From assembly GCA_950106755.1 (NCBI GenBank), contig OX467090.1:1550001-1614000 (forward strand): 64,000 bases of DNA, written 5' to 3'. Below are positions 1 through 13,135 of the stretch, one piece after another (position 1 is the first letter of the stretch; the number at the start of each line of letters is the position of its first letter). The notes beneath the pieces were generated by a model, which was not told the origin of the DNA, ran no database searches, and saw nothing but the letters and a program-made list of their open reading frames with translations. Made by a program: the position numbers and the translations under genes. Origin of the DNA: Climacium dendroides (taxonomy: Eukaryota; Streptophyta; Bryopsida; Hypnales; Climaciaceae).

Positions 1-58
1 TGTGGTGACAATCAATATCAGTGAACATTCTCATTCAAATCGCTTGCATACGTTTCAC

Positions 59-248
59 CTGCAAATCTTTCCTGCCCTACATATTCTTGGGAAGAACTCT
101 TAAAGCGTTGAAGTGTCAAATCTACACTACAGTACTGCAAATTCTTCAGAGATTGACAAGGCGCGGCTGCTAAAGTAGAGAATACCGAAAAGGTTAGACC
201 ACGTTTGGATTGTGTTTCCTCTGCTGCCCATGTTACCAACCCACTCAT
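59..248 (-). CDS. possible first coding exon, gene running off the left edge
   Basis: An open frame starts with ATG at 248 and can be read to a donor-like site (CAG|GTGAAA) near 58, giving about 63 residues before an intron that would leave the window. The peptide is rich in Ser, Thr, Ala and Gln and contains the stretch SLKNLQYCSVDLTLQRF. I do not recognise it. A telo-box-like AAACCCTAA lies on the + strand at about 669-677, the kind of motif found upstream of plant housekeeping genes. The ORF itself closes at 18, so it could also be a chance frame. Confidence is low. Confidence 0.2.
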
Positions 249-3200
249 ACACTCAATTCATACACTCAATTAACAAGCGCTGTAACTATGATTTGCCTGT
301 GTGTCTATGGCCATTGATTTTTGAAATGAAAATAGGGTTGTCTGCAGTTCCTCCAATTAGTGCTCCATAACCTCCTACTTGGAGTGATTGCATAAGAAAT
401 TTGCGAAAATTTGATCACAACAAGCTGTTTCATTCAAAAGTCTCCCCCACAGCTCTATACATCTTCCGAAAATCACACTCTTTGTATCAGCATTTGTAAA
501 TGCTTAGTCTCGTCTACCTCATTTGATATATTTGTTCTTCTTTTTTTTGCAGAGATGCTACGGACGAAGGTGCAATCTGAGTCCAGATGCTTCTTTTGTT
601 GGTGATTGGAATTTCTAGGAGGGTTTCTAACAGTATGATTCCTTGGTGTGGGTTTCAGGGTTTATCAAAACCCTAATTTCATTCATCATTAATATTCTTA
701 GCATATTGTTTGGAACATCTTCAAAAAACTTGGAATCATTCTAATTGTTTTCGTATTCTTAACCCATAAATGACATTGTGACCATTTTTTGGTCAATGAA
801 TGACAAAGAATCCTTCTATGTAGGACAAAAGTGAAAATTATTCATCCTCAAAATTTTGTATAGAAAGGGGAGGTCTTATATAGTAGTTTGACTTCCAATG
901 AGTGCTTTTGGATTTTTTTTTTTTAAATCAACTATTCACACAATGCCAAAAGGGATAATTTCCACAATCACCAGCCCATCCTTTAAGAGTTAATCGCACC
1001 ACATTACTTGCCTACAATTCACACCAGGAAAGAACCAGGAAATGGCAAGTGCCCTTGCTAAAACAACTCAAATTTAGAAAAAAACTTGCCAAACAAATTA
1101 ATACCAACTAGATCCAAAAATAAATTAAAAAATTCACTAAAGTGAATGATAGGAATCAAGGCTCAAACCCTTTTATTTGAACCTTTTTATTTGTTTTGGT
1201 TATTATTTTGTTCCCCTTGACCTTTAATTGTTGCAGCTCCAGTGAGCAACTTCGAAAAAAGTTCTTGTTCAAATTTCAAGGTGGCTCCCTTTTTTTCTGT
1301 AGAGGGGACACGTGTCGTCAGACTAGGAGTGCAAATGATCTTTACACCTGGGATGGATCACGAGGAACCAATTGTATTGCCAGCTACCGGATGCCCTTCT
1401 CATTTGGTGAAGTCCCTTCTAAATTTACCGTGTCCCTCAAAAGGTTGGAGTGGGCGTAAATACATGTTTTCGTGGGCACTTTATTTTTATTTTTATTCTT
1501 TTTCAAACACATGCACAATTTTCATTGAAAGTGGGTGCTTTTTTTGATATTGGAATATAGAAAAGCACTTTTATGTTCCTTCTATAGTACCTAACCCATT
1601 TCCAACCATCATCCCATTTCCAATTTATAAGCTGCTTTCTTTCCATGAAGATGTGTTTTCTTTTCGTGAAATTGTGTTTTCTTTTTGGAGTTCAAGGAGT
1701 AGTTGTGGCGCATTATGATTGGCTATAAGGCAATCATTATTGCAACCGACCCTTGGTCAATTTTGTAATTAGTCTATGGTCAACAATTGAATGGTCTATA
1801 TCACCATTGCAGGTCAAAGAGAGTCTTTCACTAAAAAAAAAATTCATAATAATTATGTTTTGTATAATAAAATTTTGGAAAAATATACATTTTTTCCAAA
1901 CTCTATTTCAATACATGGGAAAAATTCTGCACTAAAAAAACTTGTGCTCCAAATATGCCTAATTGCTTACGTGGTTGGAAATGGGTTAGCTACCTTATAG
2001 GGTGGAATGCACTAGTATTGATAAAACTCATTCTCATACTTCTACATTCACTGATGATTTGTGGAAATATTCTTTGTCTTTTAATGCTTTTTTTTGTGTA
2101 CTAGTTTTTACATGTAAGCCCACCCTCATAACAAACTCCACTACTTCTATTCAATATGGAATATGAAAAAAGATTTTCAAAGGGTCAAGCCATGGGCCAA
2201 TTGCACTAGCATCTTTGCTTTTTACAAAAGAATCCCAATTGACATCCATACTTCATCCCTTGCTAACATCTTATTCAATTGATCCCACAACATTGAAGAC
2301 TCTGAAAATCGTGGAAAATTTTAAAAGTATATAAAATGTTTATATATTACTTTTCATGAATTTTGGGGGGAGATTTTTGGAGTAAATTATAAGAAATGTA
2401 GAAATTAGGAATCATATTTTTGTCAGTAATATTTTGTTCAATAAAAATTTTAAATTCTTAAAAATTTGGTCTTAGAAAATTCCAAAAAGTATTTTCATTT
2501 GATTTACTAAAAATTCTGAAAAAATTGATTTGTATTAAAAAAAATTCTACAATGAATTTGATTAATTGTAAAAAATAAAGAAACACTTGATTTTTTAAAC
2601 CATTTAATACAAGACAGTGTGTTACTTACACTTGAATATGTCCAAAATTTGCAAACAAAATCTAATTTCTCAATCAATTATGGAAGTATTTGAAGTATAT
2701 GAATATTTGGAAGAGCCATTGTTACATTCATTGACAAGTTTCATTGAACTATGGTACATGTTCTCATAATCATTGCTAATGCAATTCAATATAGTTGTTA
2801 TTACTAAATATAAACTAAAATTTTAGAGATCATATTGGCAAGTGAGAAAAGATTCCAGTGTACTTTAGTATACATTTTTTGGATACTATATGAATAAAGG
2901 ATGAATTTTTGAAGTAGTGCCTCTAGAAATACTAAAAATCAACAATATACTTTCATGTTTTGATTGTGCACATATTGTGCAATCAATGTTTAGGTTTTAA
3001 TGTCTCTTTTTGGTTCAAATGTGCCATTTGAGACACTCATGATTGGGTGCATACATGTACTCTAAATGCTTTTTAAAAGGTGGTAATGGACACTCATTTA
3101 TTTGCTATGATATTCACTCTTTTTGAAGTCACATTCATTCTTTCCAAAAGTACCCAAAAATACCCTTTGGACATGGGTATCTAATGAATAAATTAATCGA

Positions 3201-4259
3201 TTTTATTTGTTTGTACTTTGATTTTTTCAAAAATTCAATTGCATCAATTTATATTGTACAATACTATAGAATTTCAAGAATGTTGATACATTGTCATACA
3301 ACGGATTATGAAATACATATCAATTGTCTTTTACCTTTTCAATAAATTTGGCAATTTCCATCATCGCCTTACACAAATGATTATAATGCGAACAAAATCC
3401 TAAAACATTCATTTCCCTTGTGCTTTTGAAAGTTTCTAAACTTTCTAAAGTCTTAATTGGTTTCTTAAACCCTTTTGGATTTAAATTCCAATGTTGCCAT
3501 CAAAAAGTTCTTGAAAATTTTTAATTGATTTAATTTTTAATTTCTTCATACTTGTATTATCTTGGGAATGTCTATTGCTTCTTCATTTGCGATATGTTCA
3601 TTTTTTAGCACTCGACAAAATATTCAACCATTATTCATATAATCTTCATTTTGTAAGTATCCTTTATCTTCCCATCTCCGTACAAACTAATAAAAAAAAC
3701 TTGTGGGAAAATCACGAAACATCGAGTGACAACAATTATGGTAGAACCACCTATTCCCAACTAGGGATGTAGGATGCAACTATTTCAAACCAAAGCTTTG
3801 AATGCAATTTTTTTCCTCCTTTTCAAGGTTGGGACTAATAAGGTTGTGACACATGTCCTAATGTAGTGAACAAGAAAGTAGGAGGTAATGAGCGGGAAAT
3901 TAGTTTTGGATCGATTGGAATTGTAAGAGTCTATGTATTAGGTTTTGGTTCAAACCAACTTCGGGCTTCCAAAATTCATAGTAATTTCAATGAAAAAAAT
4001 TAGGAAAAATTGGCAATGCCCGTCATTTCTACCTTTCTACAAGGCAATAAATTTACATTATCTTCTATTGCTCTAAAACATGTGTGGAATTGCTTAAGTG
4101 GTTGACTATGGTGGTTTTACATTTAGTTACATTGGTGAAAAATAGAAAAAAATTCTTTATTCAACATAATGTGTAGAACTTCAACTGTTCCCAAAGTAAG
4201 CTCTTGAGAACCGACATTCACGGTTAAAAATAAAGTACCCGAAAATCCTACAACGTAAA
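249..4259. other. gene-poor AT-rich stretch
   Basis: I see no convincing gene over these 4 kb. The one coding-like piece is 1236-1452 (+), open after a good acceptor (TTGTTGCAG), with a readable peptide containing GVQMIFTPGMDHEEPIVLPA. It has no partner exons that I can find and could be a decayed exon. The remainder is AT-rich with homopolymer runs. Confidence 0.4.
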
Positions 4260-5662
4260 AAAATTTGGCGGGGACGAATGTATACCGTGTGGTTGGAGAT
4301 GCCCCACGCCCGTCACAAAGACGACCGCGGCGAACGACCAGACACGAAAACCCCTTGACGAGCTACCACCTTCCTCTCTCCGACACCACTGACCGAATCC
4401 TCGTCATGCTTATCGACACCAGCAACGCGACAATTGCAACAGCATCATCATCACTGTCAACTCACGCAATCGCAGCTTCTGATTGCAAGGAAACATTCAG
4501 AAACCGTCTTCAACCCATGTTTTGAATTCAAGTGCGGGAATGCGCAATCTCCATTCGTCATCGCTCAAGCTTCACTTTCACACTGAGTTAGTCGCCACCC
4601 TAATTGTCTCAACAAAAGCTTCGGCCTGGATCTTGCCAGCCTCATTTTCATCTTCTTCTTCTTCTTCTCTGGCTTTCGTGTTTTGAAGATTTGGTGGTGG
4701 ATCCCGTTTTGAGGTGGTCGGTGGTGGATTTGGTGGTGTGTGCGGTTTTGGGTTTGTTCGATTTTGGGGCGGTCGCTTTTGTGGTGGACGGTAGGTCTGT
4801 TTTTCTTTTTTCTTTTCAACTTTCAGTTCTTTTTGGTTTCTGGATTTCTGACGAATTAAGGTTTTGGAGTTTGTGAGTAGCTATCGGGAGTCTAAGATGA
4901 TGAGCAGGGCAAGGGATTAAGGAGAGAGATGTTCTGATTTGGAGATGGATGACGAGTAGGTTTGACGCTGTGAACGTGATAGTGGGTGATTTTTGAGCTT
5001 TTGTGAAATTTTTGCTTGAAAAGAGCAGGACTCGGGGAAGACCTAATCTTTGGTAATCTTGAACGAGTTTGTGTAATCTTTGGTTTGGGGATGCAATTGT
5101 GCTGTTTTGTTTTATGTAACGGGGTTGCCGAAATACGAGAGGAGTTTGACGATCCTCCACTGTGTATGAGTTTGAGGTGCAAAGCTTAATATCCATTTTT
5201 TTCTTCGAGTTTGAAGAATGTGTACCCAACTCCTTTAGGTCTTCGATCTCTGAAACTCTGATTCTCTAGAGTGAAGTTTCTGAACATGTCATGTGCTTCA
5301 AATGTGCATCTACACTGCTTGCGTTCTTCGAGATATGTTAAATCCTTGACCTTTAGGGGTTGACCAGCTGGAGTCTGCTGTTTTAAATTACATATTTATC
5401 ATGAATTTATGTGAATGGGTAATTTATCAGCTGACTCAGTGTATGTTATGTAGCAGGTAAAGTGATGTCCTTGTTTTGATATTGCCGAGGGTTCTTGAAG
5501 AATGGCAGTTGGTGCTTACGATTGTTTATTGAGAGGGGACTGGAGAATCGAATATTGCGTGTATTGGAGACAGTATTAGGAAGTATTGAAATCTGTGGGC
5601 AATATCATTGGCAATTCGGTAATGGTTCCATGTGAAGCGGTTGAAGAACCTGGTAGTTCAGA
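4260..5662 (+). promoter_or_regulatory. upstream region and probable 5' UTR of the 376-aa gene
   Basis: Base composition becomes markedly more GC-rich near 4260 and stays mixed up to the start codon at 5663. Open frames here on both strands (up to 137 codons) lack coding character: Ser-rich, TCT/TTC-repeat driven and overlapping each other. The sequence is best read as promoter plus 5' leader of the downstream gene, perhaps with a leader intron. No TATA box stands out. Confidence 0.4.
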
Positions 5663-8600
5663 ATGGGAGGCCGCACCTTTCAGCGGCGTCAACTTGCACC
5701 CTCGTCATTTAGGAAAAAGCTAACCGTAGAAGTCCAGCGCAAGCTACAGAAGGTACTGGATTCACTGGATTTTTACAATTGTGAAGAGAGTTAACACCCC
5801 TAGAGGGCCAAGAATTCATGGTTTTAATATGACTAATTCGATGGAATGTATTGTGAAAATTTCATTCAGATGAGTCCAATTCTTACATCACTGGGATTCG
5901 TGAAGAACCTTGCATGTATCTGTTAAAAATTTGAATAAAATTGAACCAAAAAACTCCTAATCTGACCTGCTTAATAAAACTTCTAAAAAAACTAGGGACA
6001 AGTTTTGGTCCTTCAGGGTTTTAAAATGTTACTATCATGCTCAACTTATGTCTTTTTCGTTTCCATTGATGGTTTTACGACAATGCCAGGCACTTGATTA
6101 TCCCGCCCAGAGAGGAGAATTACTGCGGCAGCTCTTTACGGATGTTGCCTTAGAAGTGGACCCTCGTGCTCAAGGTAGGAAAGCCCTTCAAATAATCATA
6201 TTGCTTTGTAAACGATACAATATGAAACGTGATGTCTCTACTCTTTTTGTGTTGATAAACATTCTTTCTTCAGTTATCACTATTCTGAGCGAGAATGGAA
6301 TTGCTGTTTATTTACAGAAAGACTTTATGGTTCCCCAAAAATTGTCGATGATGTGGAGGATGACGGTCCAGTGACTGCAAACGGCATTCAACCACGTGTA
6401 TGCTTCTATGAAGTTTTTGCACAACACTATGCTCAAGTTCCAGATGATGGGAAGGAAATCCTCCCTTTGTTTCTACAACTATGGAGTCAATCATTTGTTT
6501 CTCAAATATTCGCGCTACTATTCCACCGATGGGTAATTTTCTTTTTCTCCCCTGAACACATACCTCCCCAATTCTCCTCTTAGCATTGATTTCAAAAATA
6601 ATCGTGCATTTTATAGTTGCATGTTTATTTCCTTCCTGTCGAAAGGAGTTGCTGGGATACACATTAAACTTTGGCTGAGCATAATCCTTGCACAGCTGAA
6701 TCGAATTTTGAACCATTTCTGACTGAGTCTTTGTGCGTCTAACAGTTATTTGAAATTCCGAGAGAAGAATCAGAAGGATTTTTGCGATATTCAACAGCAT
6801 TCGTAGAAGGTGCGAGCAATATATTTTGGTACGGCCAATCCTGCTATCATACTTTTTGTATCATTTTGCAACAAGAACGGGCCAATGAATTAGAGTTGAA
6901 TTAATTAAACTTTACGCATGGTAGGGTCGACATTTCGCATTTCTGTGACATTTCTGTGCATCAACCGTGGCTGTGACTCTACTGACTTTCTTTCTGCTTC
7001 TACCTGTCTGTGAAGGATTGATTTGCAAAGTAATGTACGGCGATTCTTCTCTATGTTTAATGTAAGCCCACACATTTTTTTCTCTAGATAATAGTAGAGG
7101 CATGAGTAAACATGATTTCATTGTTGCTATGTCCTCTTGTCAAGCTTTTTGCAGAAGGTTTAATATGAACCTATGATTTTCATGATATGCTTGCATATTC
7201 TTCAGGGACTGTTCTTGGCGTGCAGAATGTTTTCTGTTAATTTCATGTATCCTTGGTGCTGACGGGTGTTCTTATTGCAGTACACGTTTGAGGAGGTTGT
7301 CTTGGACCCTGTTCGTCTCGCTAGGGTTCCCATTCAGGTGCAACTAATTTATATCCCTTTTTGTACGTTTTTGCATTGGTTTGTCCGGATTTTTTTAAGT
7401 CGTCGTGCCTAGGTTCAGGTCTGGCATTTAGTAGGAAAATCTTGGAAGTCTCGTTACTGATGTAGTGTGTGTCTTTTTTTCTTTTGAATGAACAGGCTCG
7501 ACAAGATCTTCTTTTGTTGGTCTCTAGATACTTGTTGTACTATGAACCAGGTACCTGTACATGTCGGATTTGTGGTGGCTTTATGAGCTCTCAGAAGGGC
7601 TGTGGAAGAAGCTATTTTTTACTAGAACTGTCAGTTGTAGTTAATTATTCAGATAGCAAATGAAAGCAATTAATCTTTTGTCATTGTTTGCAGCCGATAG
7701 AGTGGGTTACTATTTGAAGAACTTTCCCAAGACAGACAATGTCATCCTTGAACCAGCAGACATGTTTGTGACGGAGTTGACAGATCAGGTAGATTAATCC
7801 GTTTTGTAGTACTTACAGAAAATAACATTTTTGACACATAAGATGGAAACGATCTTCAGTCATCTTTTGCGGCTATATCTAGAGTCAAATTTAGAACGCA
7901 AAATACTCCTCTCATTGCGAATCCATATTACTTCTAACTTTCGCTCTTTCATGTTGAATATAACGGTTATGTTCTGATGTTTCGAACTGGTGTCTGTTTG
8001 AGGTAACTTGCAGCTACAAAAGGTGAAGGTAGAGCCTGTTTTGCTTCATTATCTCACGAGCATGAAGGCTTTGAAAGGTATTTTAGTAGCTGTCTGTTTG
8101 GTTCTCTTGCATGTATGAACAGATCTCACTTCAGGAATCATGTAAGGCTATCAACTAATTGAAAACTTGTCATGATTATGAAGGTGTGGAGTTGCGGGCA
8201 ACCACAAGTACACGGTTGAAAACTGCGTTGTATTCCTTCACAGCTCCTGGAGGGCCTATGTATCCAACTCGGCCAGTTCGACATGCTGCTTGGGAAACGT
8301 TGGATGCTCTTTTTCCAGTAAGTAAATCCAGCTCTATGAAGTTTTTGACCTGGCAAATTGTATTGACGACATTTGACTTGTGAAGAATCATCCCAAGGGT
8401 TACTGCACCATATTAATTGCACAATATTCAAACATATACTACAATCGTTCCTGGACATCTTGAAAAGTTTATCATGTCTTTCCTAGAGCACTCCAATTAT
8501 AGATAGAATTCATCTTAGTGCCTAGAGCACTCCAATTATAGGTAGAATTCATCTTAGTGCATTTTACTATGCAGTAAGAGGGGTTTATGCATTTAGAGAG

Positions 8601-9630
8601 GTGTAATAATGACCACCTAATTAATGTTTGCTCTTTTTACACTACTTTTCAAAAAAAGTGCTTGAATTTGGGCCCACCTACTAATTGCATAAGTGACAAA
8701 AATGCACTAAGAGAGATTCTACCTATACACCCATTCAATGCAAGAGTCTAATATCAACATGCTATGTATCCAAATTGAATTCTCACAATCAGATTTCAAA
8801 GTGCTTCTTTATGGCTTCTATGAAACCCGTAAGTGTCCAAATGATCCAAAGTGGTTGTTTCCATAGCTATAGGAGTTGGAAATGAATCATTAACCCGTTA
8901 GCACTCCAATGCCCAAAATTTGGATGATGATGTGGAACAAAGAGGCTTTGTAGGCTTTTTTGATCACATAACTTCTCTTTCATCTAAACCAATGCTTGAC
9001 TTCTTTCTTTAACTTTCTTCAGTGATGAATTTAATGAAATTGAGGTGAACAATGTATATTTATAAAGACATAAGCAAGAATTATGCAAAAAATCAAGGAA
9101 GAGAAGGATTTAGGTGCTTAGGGTGCTCAAGGGTTAATGAAGCGTTAAGAAGGAAGGTAATAAAATTTACCACTAAAAAGTAGAAATCTTTCCCCTTGAT
9201 TTGAACGGTGGCAATTAATTTTTTGAATTTAGTATGTTGAAAAGGGAAGGTAACAAAATTTACCACTAGAAAGTAGAAATCTTTTCCCTTAATTTGAACG
9301 TTAGAAATCAATGTTTTGGAAGCTAGTATGGGTGGATGTTTGCTTTCATTAGTGTTGATTTCTGTTATTCGCTCAAACACTCGGATTAATTGCAATTTTA
9401 ATTTTAATTTTTTTTTTCCACAGGTTGGACGGCACTCTAGGCATCTTATCAGCCTCTTTTTCCGATTACTCCATCCATACTATTGGCCCGTTTCCGCTTG
9501 GAATTTCACGATCACAAAAATCAAGTCCATATGTGCCAAGATTGTGACCTTTCTTCTTGAGATTTTTGCATTTGTTTTGATGATTATAGAGCGAGTCACA
9601 GGAGTTCGCCGCCGTGTAGCACGTGATTAG
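5663..9630 (+). CDS. conserved-looking plant protein of unknown function, 11 exons, 376 aa
   Basis: Eleven exons join in phase: 5663-5752, 6090-6174, 6318-6532, 6746-6828, 7016-7061, 7281-7337, 7496-7550, 7694-7788, 8014-8077, 8184-8317 and 9424-9630 (stop TAG). Every intron is GT-AG, and the total is 1131 nt with no lesion, so the gene looks intact. The N-terminus is basic (MGGRTFQRRQLAPSSFRKKL). The middle holds FYEVFAQHYAQVPDDGKEIL, LFEIPREESEGFLRYSTAF and YTFEEVVLDPVRLARVPIQ. The C-terminus has HPYYWPVSAW, then one hydrophobic stretch at about residues 344-363, then a basic tail (VRRRVARD), which suggests a tail-anchored or membrane-associated protein. I cannot name the family. Intron 10 (1.1 kb) has taken in a MITE and tandem repeats. 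The 46-nt exon 5 was chosen because it alone restores phase between exons 4 and 6. Confidence 0.85.
8482..8559. repeat. 39-bp direct duplication inside intron 10
   Basis: Two adjacent 39-bp copies (8482-8520 and 8521-8559) begin CCTAGAGCACTCCAATTATA and differ at one base. They form the left end of the MITE described next, so the element's terminus itself has been duplicated. Confidence 0.85.
8521..8745. mobile_element. MITE in intron 10 of the 376-aa gene
   Basis: The left end reads GAGCACTCCAATTATAGGTAGAAT...CTTAGTGCATTTT across 8525-8565. Near 8698-8735 the sequence AAAATGCACTAAGAG...ATTCTACCTATA is its reverse complement with small mismatches. The GAGCA-CTCCAAT-type terminus resembles common plant hAT- or Harbinger-like MITEs. 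It has no coding capacity. I could not define a target duplication. Confidence 0.6.
9154..9336. repeat. 93-bp tandem duplication in intron 10
   Basis: Two copies offset by 93 bp share AAGGTAAYAAAATTTACCAC, then AGTAGAAATCTTT and TTGAACG. Divergence is modest (about one difference per ten bases). The copies sit immediately before the last exon of the 376-aa gene. Confidence 0.8.
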
Positions 9631-9871
9631 AAAGTTTTTTCAAGTATGGTTAGTGTATTGTTGAGAGAAACTACTACTAATTAATCCTTTATTGGGTTTT
9701 TATTTCTCTAATAGCAAGTTTTGTTCAGTGTGTTGATTGCTTGTACATGTCACTGGGAGGTGTTGTGTCTTGGTTCTTCTGTTTGGTGGTTTTTCAATGG
9801 TGCATTTGAAGTAAGGTAGGAGGTCCATGAGGTCCATGAAATGGCTAGGTTTTTAAAGGTGTCTTCTAGTG

Positions 9872-9904
9872 CGCGCGCGCGCACACATATATATATATAT
9901 ATAT
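9872..9904. repeat. compound alternating purine-pyrimidine tract (GC)n(CA)n(TA)n
   Basis: An uninterrupted run of GC dinucleotides passes into CACA and then TATATA over about 33 bp, about 240 bp past the stop codon of the 376-aa gene. Alternating GC/CA is the classical Z-DNA-forming pattern, and the TA part is easily melted or extruded. Confidence 0.85.
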
Positions 9905-10635
9905 TTTGAAGTTTTGAATGTATCAATGGTGAACATAATGCTTTTAAAGTGCTTTGTCATTTTGGCTTCAAAAGTTCTTAACCACATAGGTTTAAAAGAT
10001 ATAAACCAATTAGTTGAATGATAGTTTTGTTTGCCTTTCAAAGAAAATTCATCCTTTGTCTTGAAATAAATCTAGGGTTTCTTAAAAATGGTTAGATTAG
10101 TGTGTGAATAGCTCCTATTTTCAAAGGATTGTGTAGTTATTGTGGCTTCTACTAAACCCCATTAGGTGTAAGAAGCAATGCATATTGCAAATAGGCAAGG
10201 GGGTGAATTGACCTCCTTGTTCATCTTCAAAGGAAAATGCAAAATTTTTATATTTGTCATGCATGATAAAATTTACAAATTTTGAATTCATATTTGCAAT
10301 GAGAGGCCTCAAATTAGCTAGGAGAGAAGTGTAGCAGGTAAATTAATCAAGCACAAAATAGGGGGTCTTTATTTTTTACATGCATCTTTAGATTGACTTT
10401 GGAGTTTGGAGGGACTAGAGAAGGAGTCTTTTCATCCTGACCTTTTTGAAACTGCTCTAGTATTAATTTTGATCACTTTCAGAGCAATAGTGGTGCAGTG
10501 ATGTTGCTTGGATGCATTGAATTCAATTCCAACAATGTCCTATGATTTAAGTTCAAGAAATTCTCAACAAAAGATTTGTTAGTAGCAATTTTTGTATGGG
10601 TTGAATTCTTTGCCTATGGTTGATTAGAGGTTGTG

Positions 10636-10747
10636 TTCCAATTCCCTTATTGGCAGGGATTAAATTGCTATTGAGTCACTCCAATGGTATCTTCCAATTC
10701 CCTTATTGGCAGGGATTAAATTGCTATTGAGTCACTCCAATGTGGTA
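10636..10747. repeat. 56-bp perfect tandem duplication
   Basis: The unit starts TTCCAATTCCCTTATTGGCA and runs to GGTATC. The second copy (10692-10747) is identical to the first apart from a 2-base difference at its end, so the duplication is recent. It lies in noncoding DNA. Confidence 0.9.
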
Positions 10748-11451
10748 TCTGGTATCTGCAGATTCTTTTGCTCAAGAGAGTGTTTAAAGTGTTTGAACAA
10801 ACTTCAATTGTTGTCCAAGTTGTAGACAGCCAATTTCGAATTTAATTTGGGATAAGTATACTTGTAAGCCCCAGATTTATTTCAGGGGCAATGGTGTAGG
10901 GCACACTAATACCACAGAGTATATTGGAGGGAGTTTAGCATTCCCCAAATGTGATAAATTGCTAAATGGATGCTTTATGGACCTATCTCAGAGAATGATC
11001 ACTTCTGTGAGCTCGTTATACAGTGACAGTGTAACTTTGGTGTAAACCATGACATTATGCACTATAATATACGTATATTCTGCATCTGATAAGAACTGTC
11101 TTCATTTTCTTCTTAAAAAATTCACAGTAATTTCAAATTCAAATTCTCCCCATGAAATTTGAAAATTTTATGACTCACTGCATACATAAGATTTCATCTC
11201 TGAAAAATAAATATAAAATTTACCATTCATATCTAGTTACAAAATGGCAGCACACAGAATGATGGACAGGGAGGCTTGAAATCAGTGGACATGAACCTGT
11301 CCTTCCAGGGTTGAGGTATGAGAAGCGAATGACAGTTGCTTTCGATTGTGAATGCTGAACGGCATCCAACCTCTTTCCATAACATGATTCAGGAACAGAC
11401 TGGGATTCTAGAATCCATCTCTCACAACTGCCCAAAGCTTTCTGAAAATCC

Positions 11452-13135
11452 TCAGAACCTAAGCTTGGTGAAGAACCACCTGTTCTTGCCAGTTTTGAAC
11501 CTCTCTTCCAAAACTGCTTTCGCCCCCTACCATCATCAAACCACCGATCCCTTAATAAGGTTTACAGTTGCATTTCTGACTATTCTTTTGAGTATGGACA
11601 ACCACATTTCACTTCGAGAAAACGCAACTTACTAATCGAACGTGCCATTAAAAAGATAATGAAATTCCATGGAAAAAATAGCTCATACGTTAGTAGTGTA
11701 AGATTGCTAGCTACAAACGAGGGCTCCTTATCAAATGTGGCAGACGTGAACAAAGAATACCTTTCTGGCTTCTACGCGGCTGGCGGTGGCCTCCAGTTTC
11801 TCGGCAGTCACGGTGGACTTCAAATCAACGTCCAAAGTATACCTTTCATGTGCAACGTACACATTGTGTCAACACTAGCACTACGAGCTCACATACGAAT
11901 TTCACTGCCTGAAAGTTTTAAGGAGCAATAGAAAAATCCTAACTAAAAAACCCGGCCTAAATAAATCCTTTGGACCAAAGGACGGAACCCTCGAAGCTTA
12001 AAACAAACGGTGTAAAAGAACAAACTTGCTTTACAGCCAACTAGAAACCATGACGATCAAAGTGTGCGCCTCACTCAACCCTTCACTACAGATTGAATCA
12101 AAGAATATACAATCACATCAAAGAAAGCTCGAGAAGACTGTCTGAGAAGCTACTATCAGATTGCACCCAGTAATAAGGGTGTTGTCAGCGAAACTTCCAG
12201 TTTTCTTTAGGCCTCCCATGAATCAGACAAACACGTCACGTAAGGCTGGGATTAAATAGAGGCACAATCATAAACTCATCAATTTCACACCTCTGTACGA
12301 GAGCACGTCGGTTAGACATGTACGCGATGACCGTCGGAAACGTTTCATTGACTCCCACCAACATACAAATCCGCTGCATTACCTTATCGAACACAAGGTA
12401 CACTAAAACCATAGAGTAAACAAGTACCTGGTGGGCATGATGTGGTTGTAGTTCACCACTTTCGTGAAAGCTTTCAGCCTGGAGCGCTTGGCGATAGTCT
12501 TCTGTGACGCCTTCTTGATCACCTGCATCACATATACAAATAGAATCTCTTACTCTCTTACCTACGCTCAAATTCTCTCAAATCGCAACACTACTAATAA
12601 ATTCGCCATCACCTGCATCACAGCTTCGATAGAGAAGGGTTCTACTTCAAATTGCGCTGAAGGATGCCCCAGAAAGCAAACGTATAGAGCACATGACATT
12701 CCATACCGAGGAGGAATTGAATATACAACTCATACCCTAAAAACTCTATCTGCACTTCGTCGTAAGAAGAATGAAATCCCGTATCCATCTAGAAACTCTA
12801 GAAACCTGGAAACAGCTCTCTACTACGAATCCACTTAACCCTAAAAAATGCAATACTCCATGTCAGTGCGAAAGGAACGTCCACACGATAAGCGGCCGAC
12901 ACCAAACCTAGGAAATTCTCACATAAACCTAAAATAATTAAAAAAAGTCAATGTAATGTGACGCAGCACAGATGCAGACCTTGCGGGGGTACTTGGCGAT
13001 GCCGCAAACGATGGCGTGACCGTACGGGCGCTCCTTGGTGCCATCGTCGAAGTTCTTGACGATGACCGCCTTGCGTCCCGCGTAGCGGCCCTGCAAGAGC
13101 ACCACCACCTTGTTGGCCTTGAGGAACTTCACCAT
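11452..13135 (-). CDS. RPL27: 60S ribosomal protein L27 (eL27)
   Basis: This is a complete cytosolic large-subunit ribosomal protein gene on the minus strand. Four exons join in phase: 13135-12980, 12522-12428, 11842-11761 and 11526-11452, giving 135 residues, the usual plant length. Exon 1 starts [20 protein letters not shown] and carries the KOW motif, followed by [17 protein letters not shown]. Exon 2 encodes [20 protein letters not shown]. Exon 3 encodes [18 protein letters not shown]. Exon 4 ends with the family's invariant tail [16 protein letters not shown] and TGA. All junctions are GT-AG and no lesion is seen, so it is probably functional. The first exon is much more GC-rich than its surroundings, as expected of a highly expressed gene. 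The acceptor of exon 4 (GGTAG|GGGGCG) is the only junction where another choice is possible. Confidence 0.97.

Larger units (their letters stand above)
9631..11451. other. interval between the 376-aa gene and RPL27
   Basis: No gene is visible. The interval holds 3' flanking sequence of the upstream gene, an alternating-dinucleotide tract near 9872-9904 and a 56-bp tandem duplication at 10636-10747. The two genes converge across it. Confidence 0.5.
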
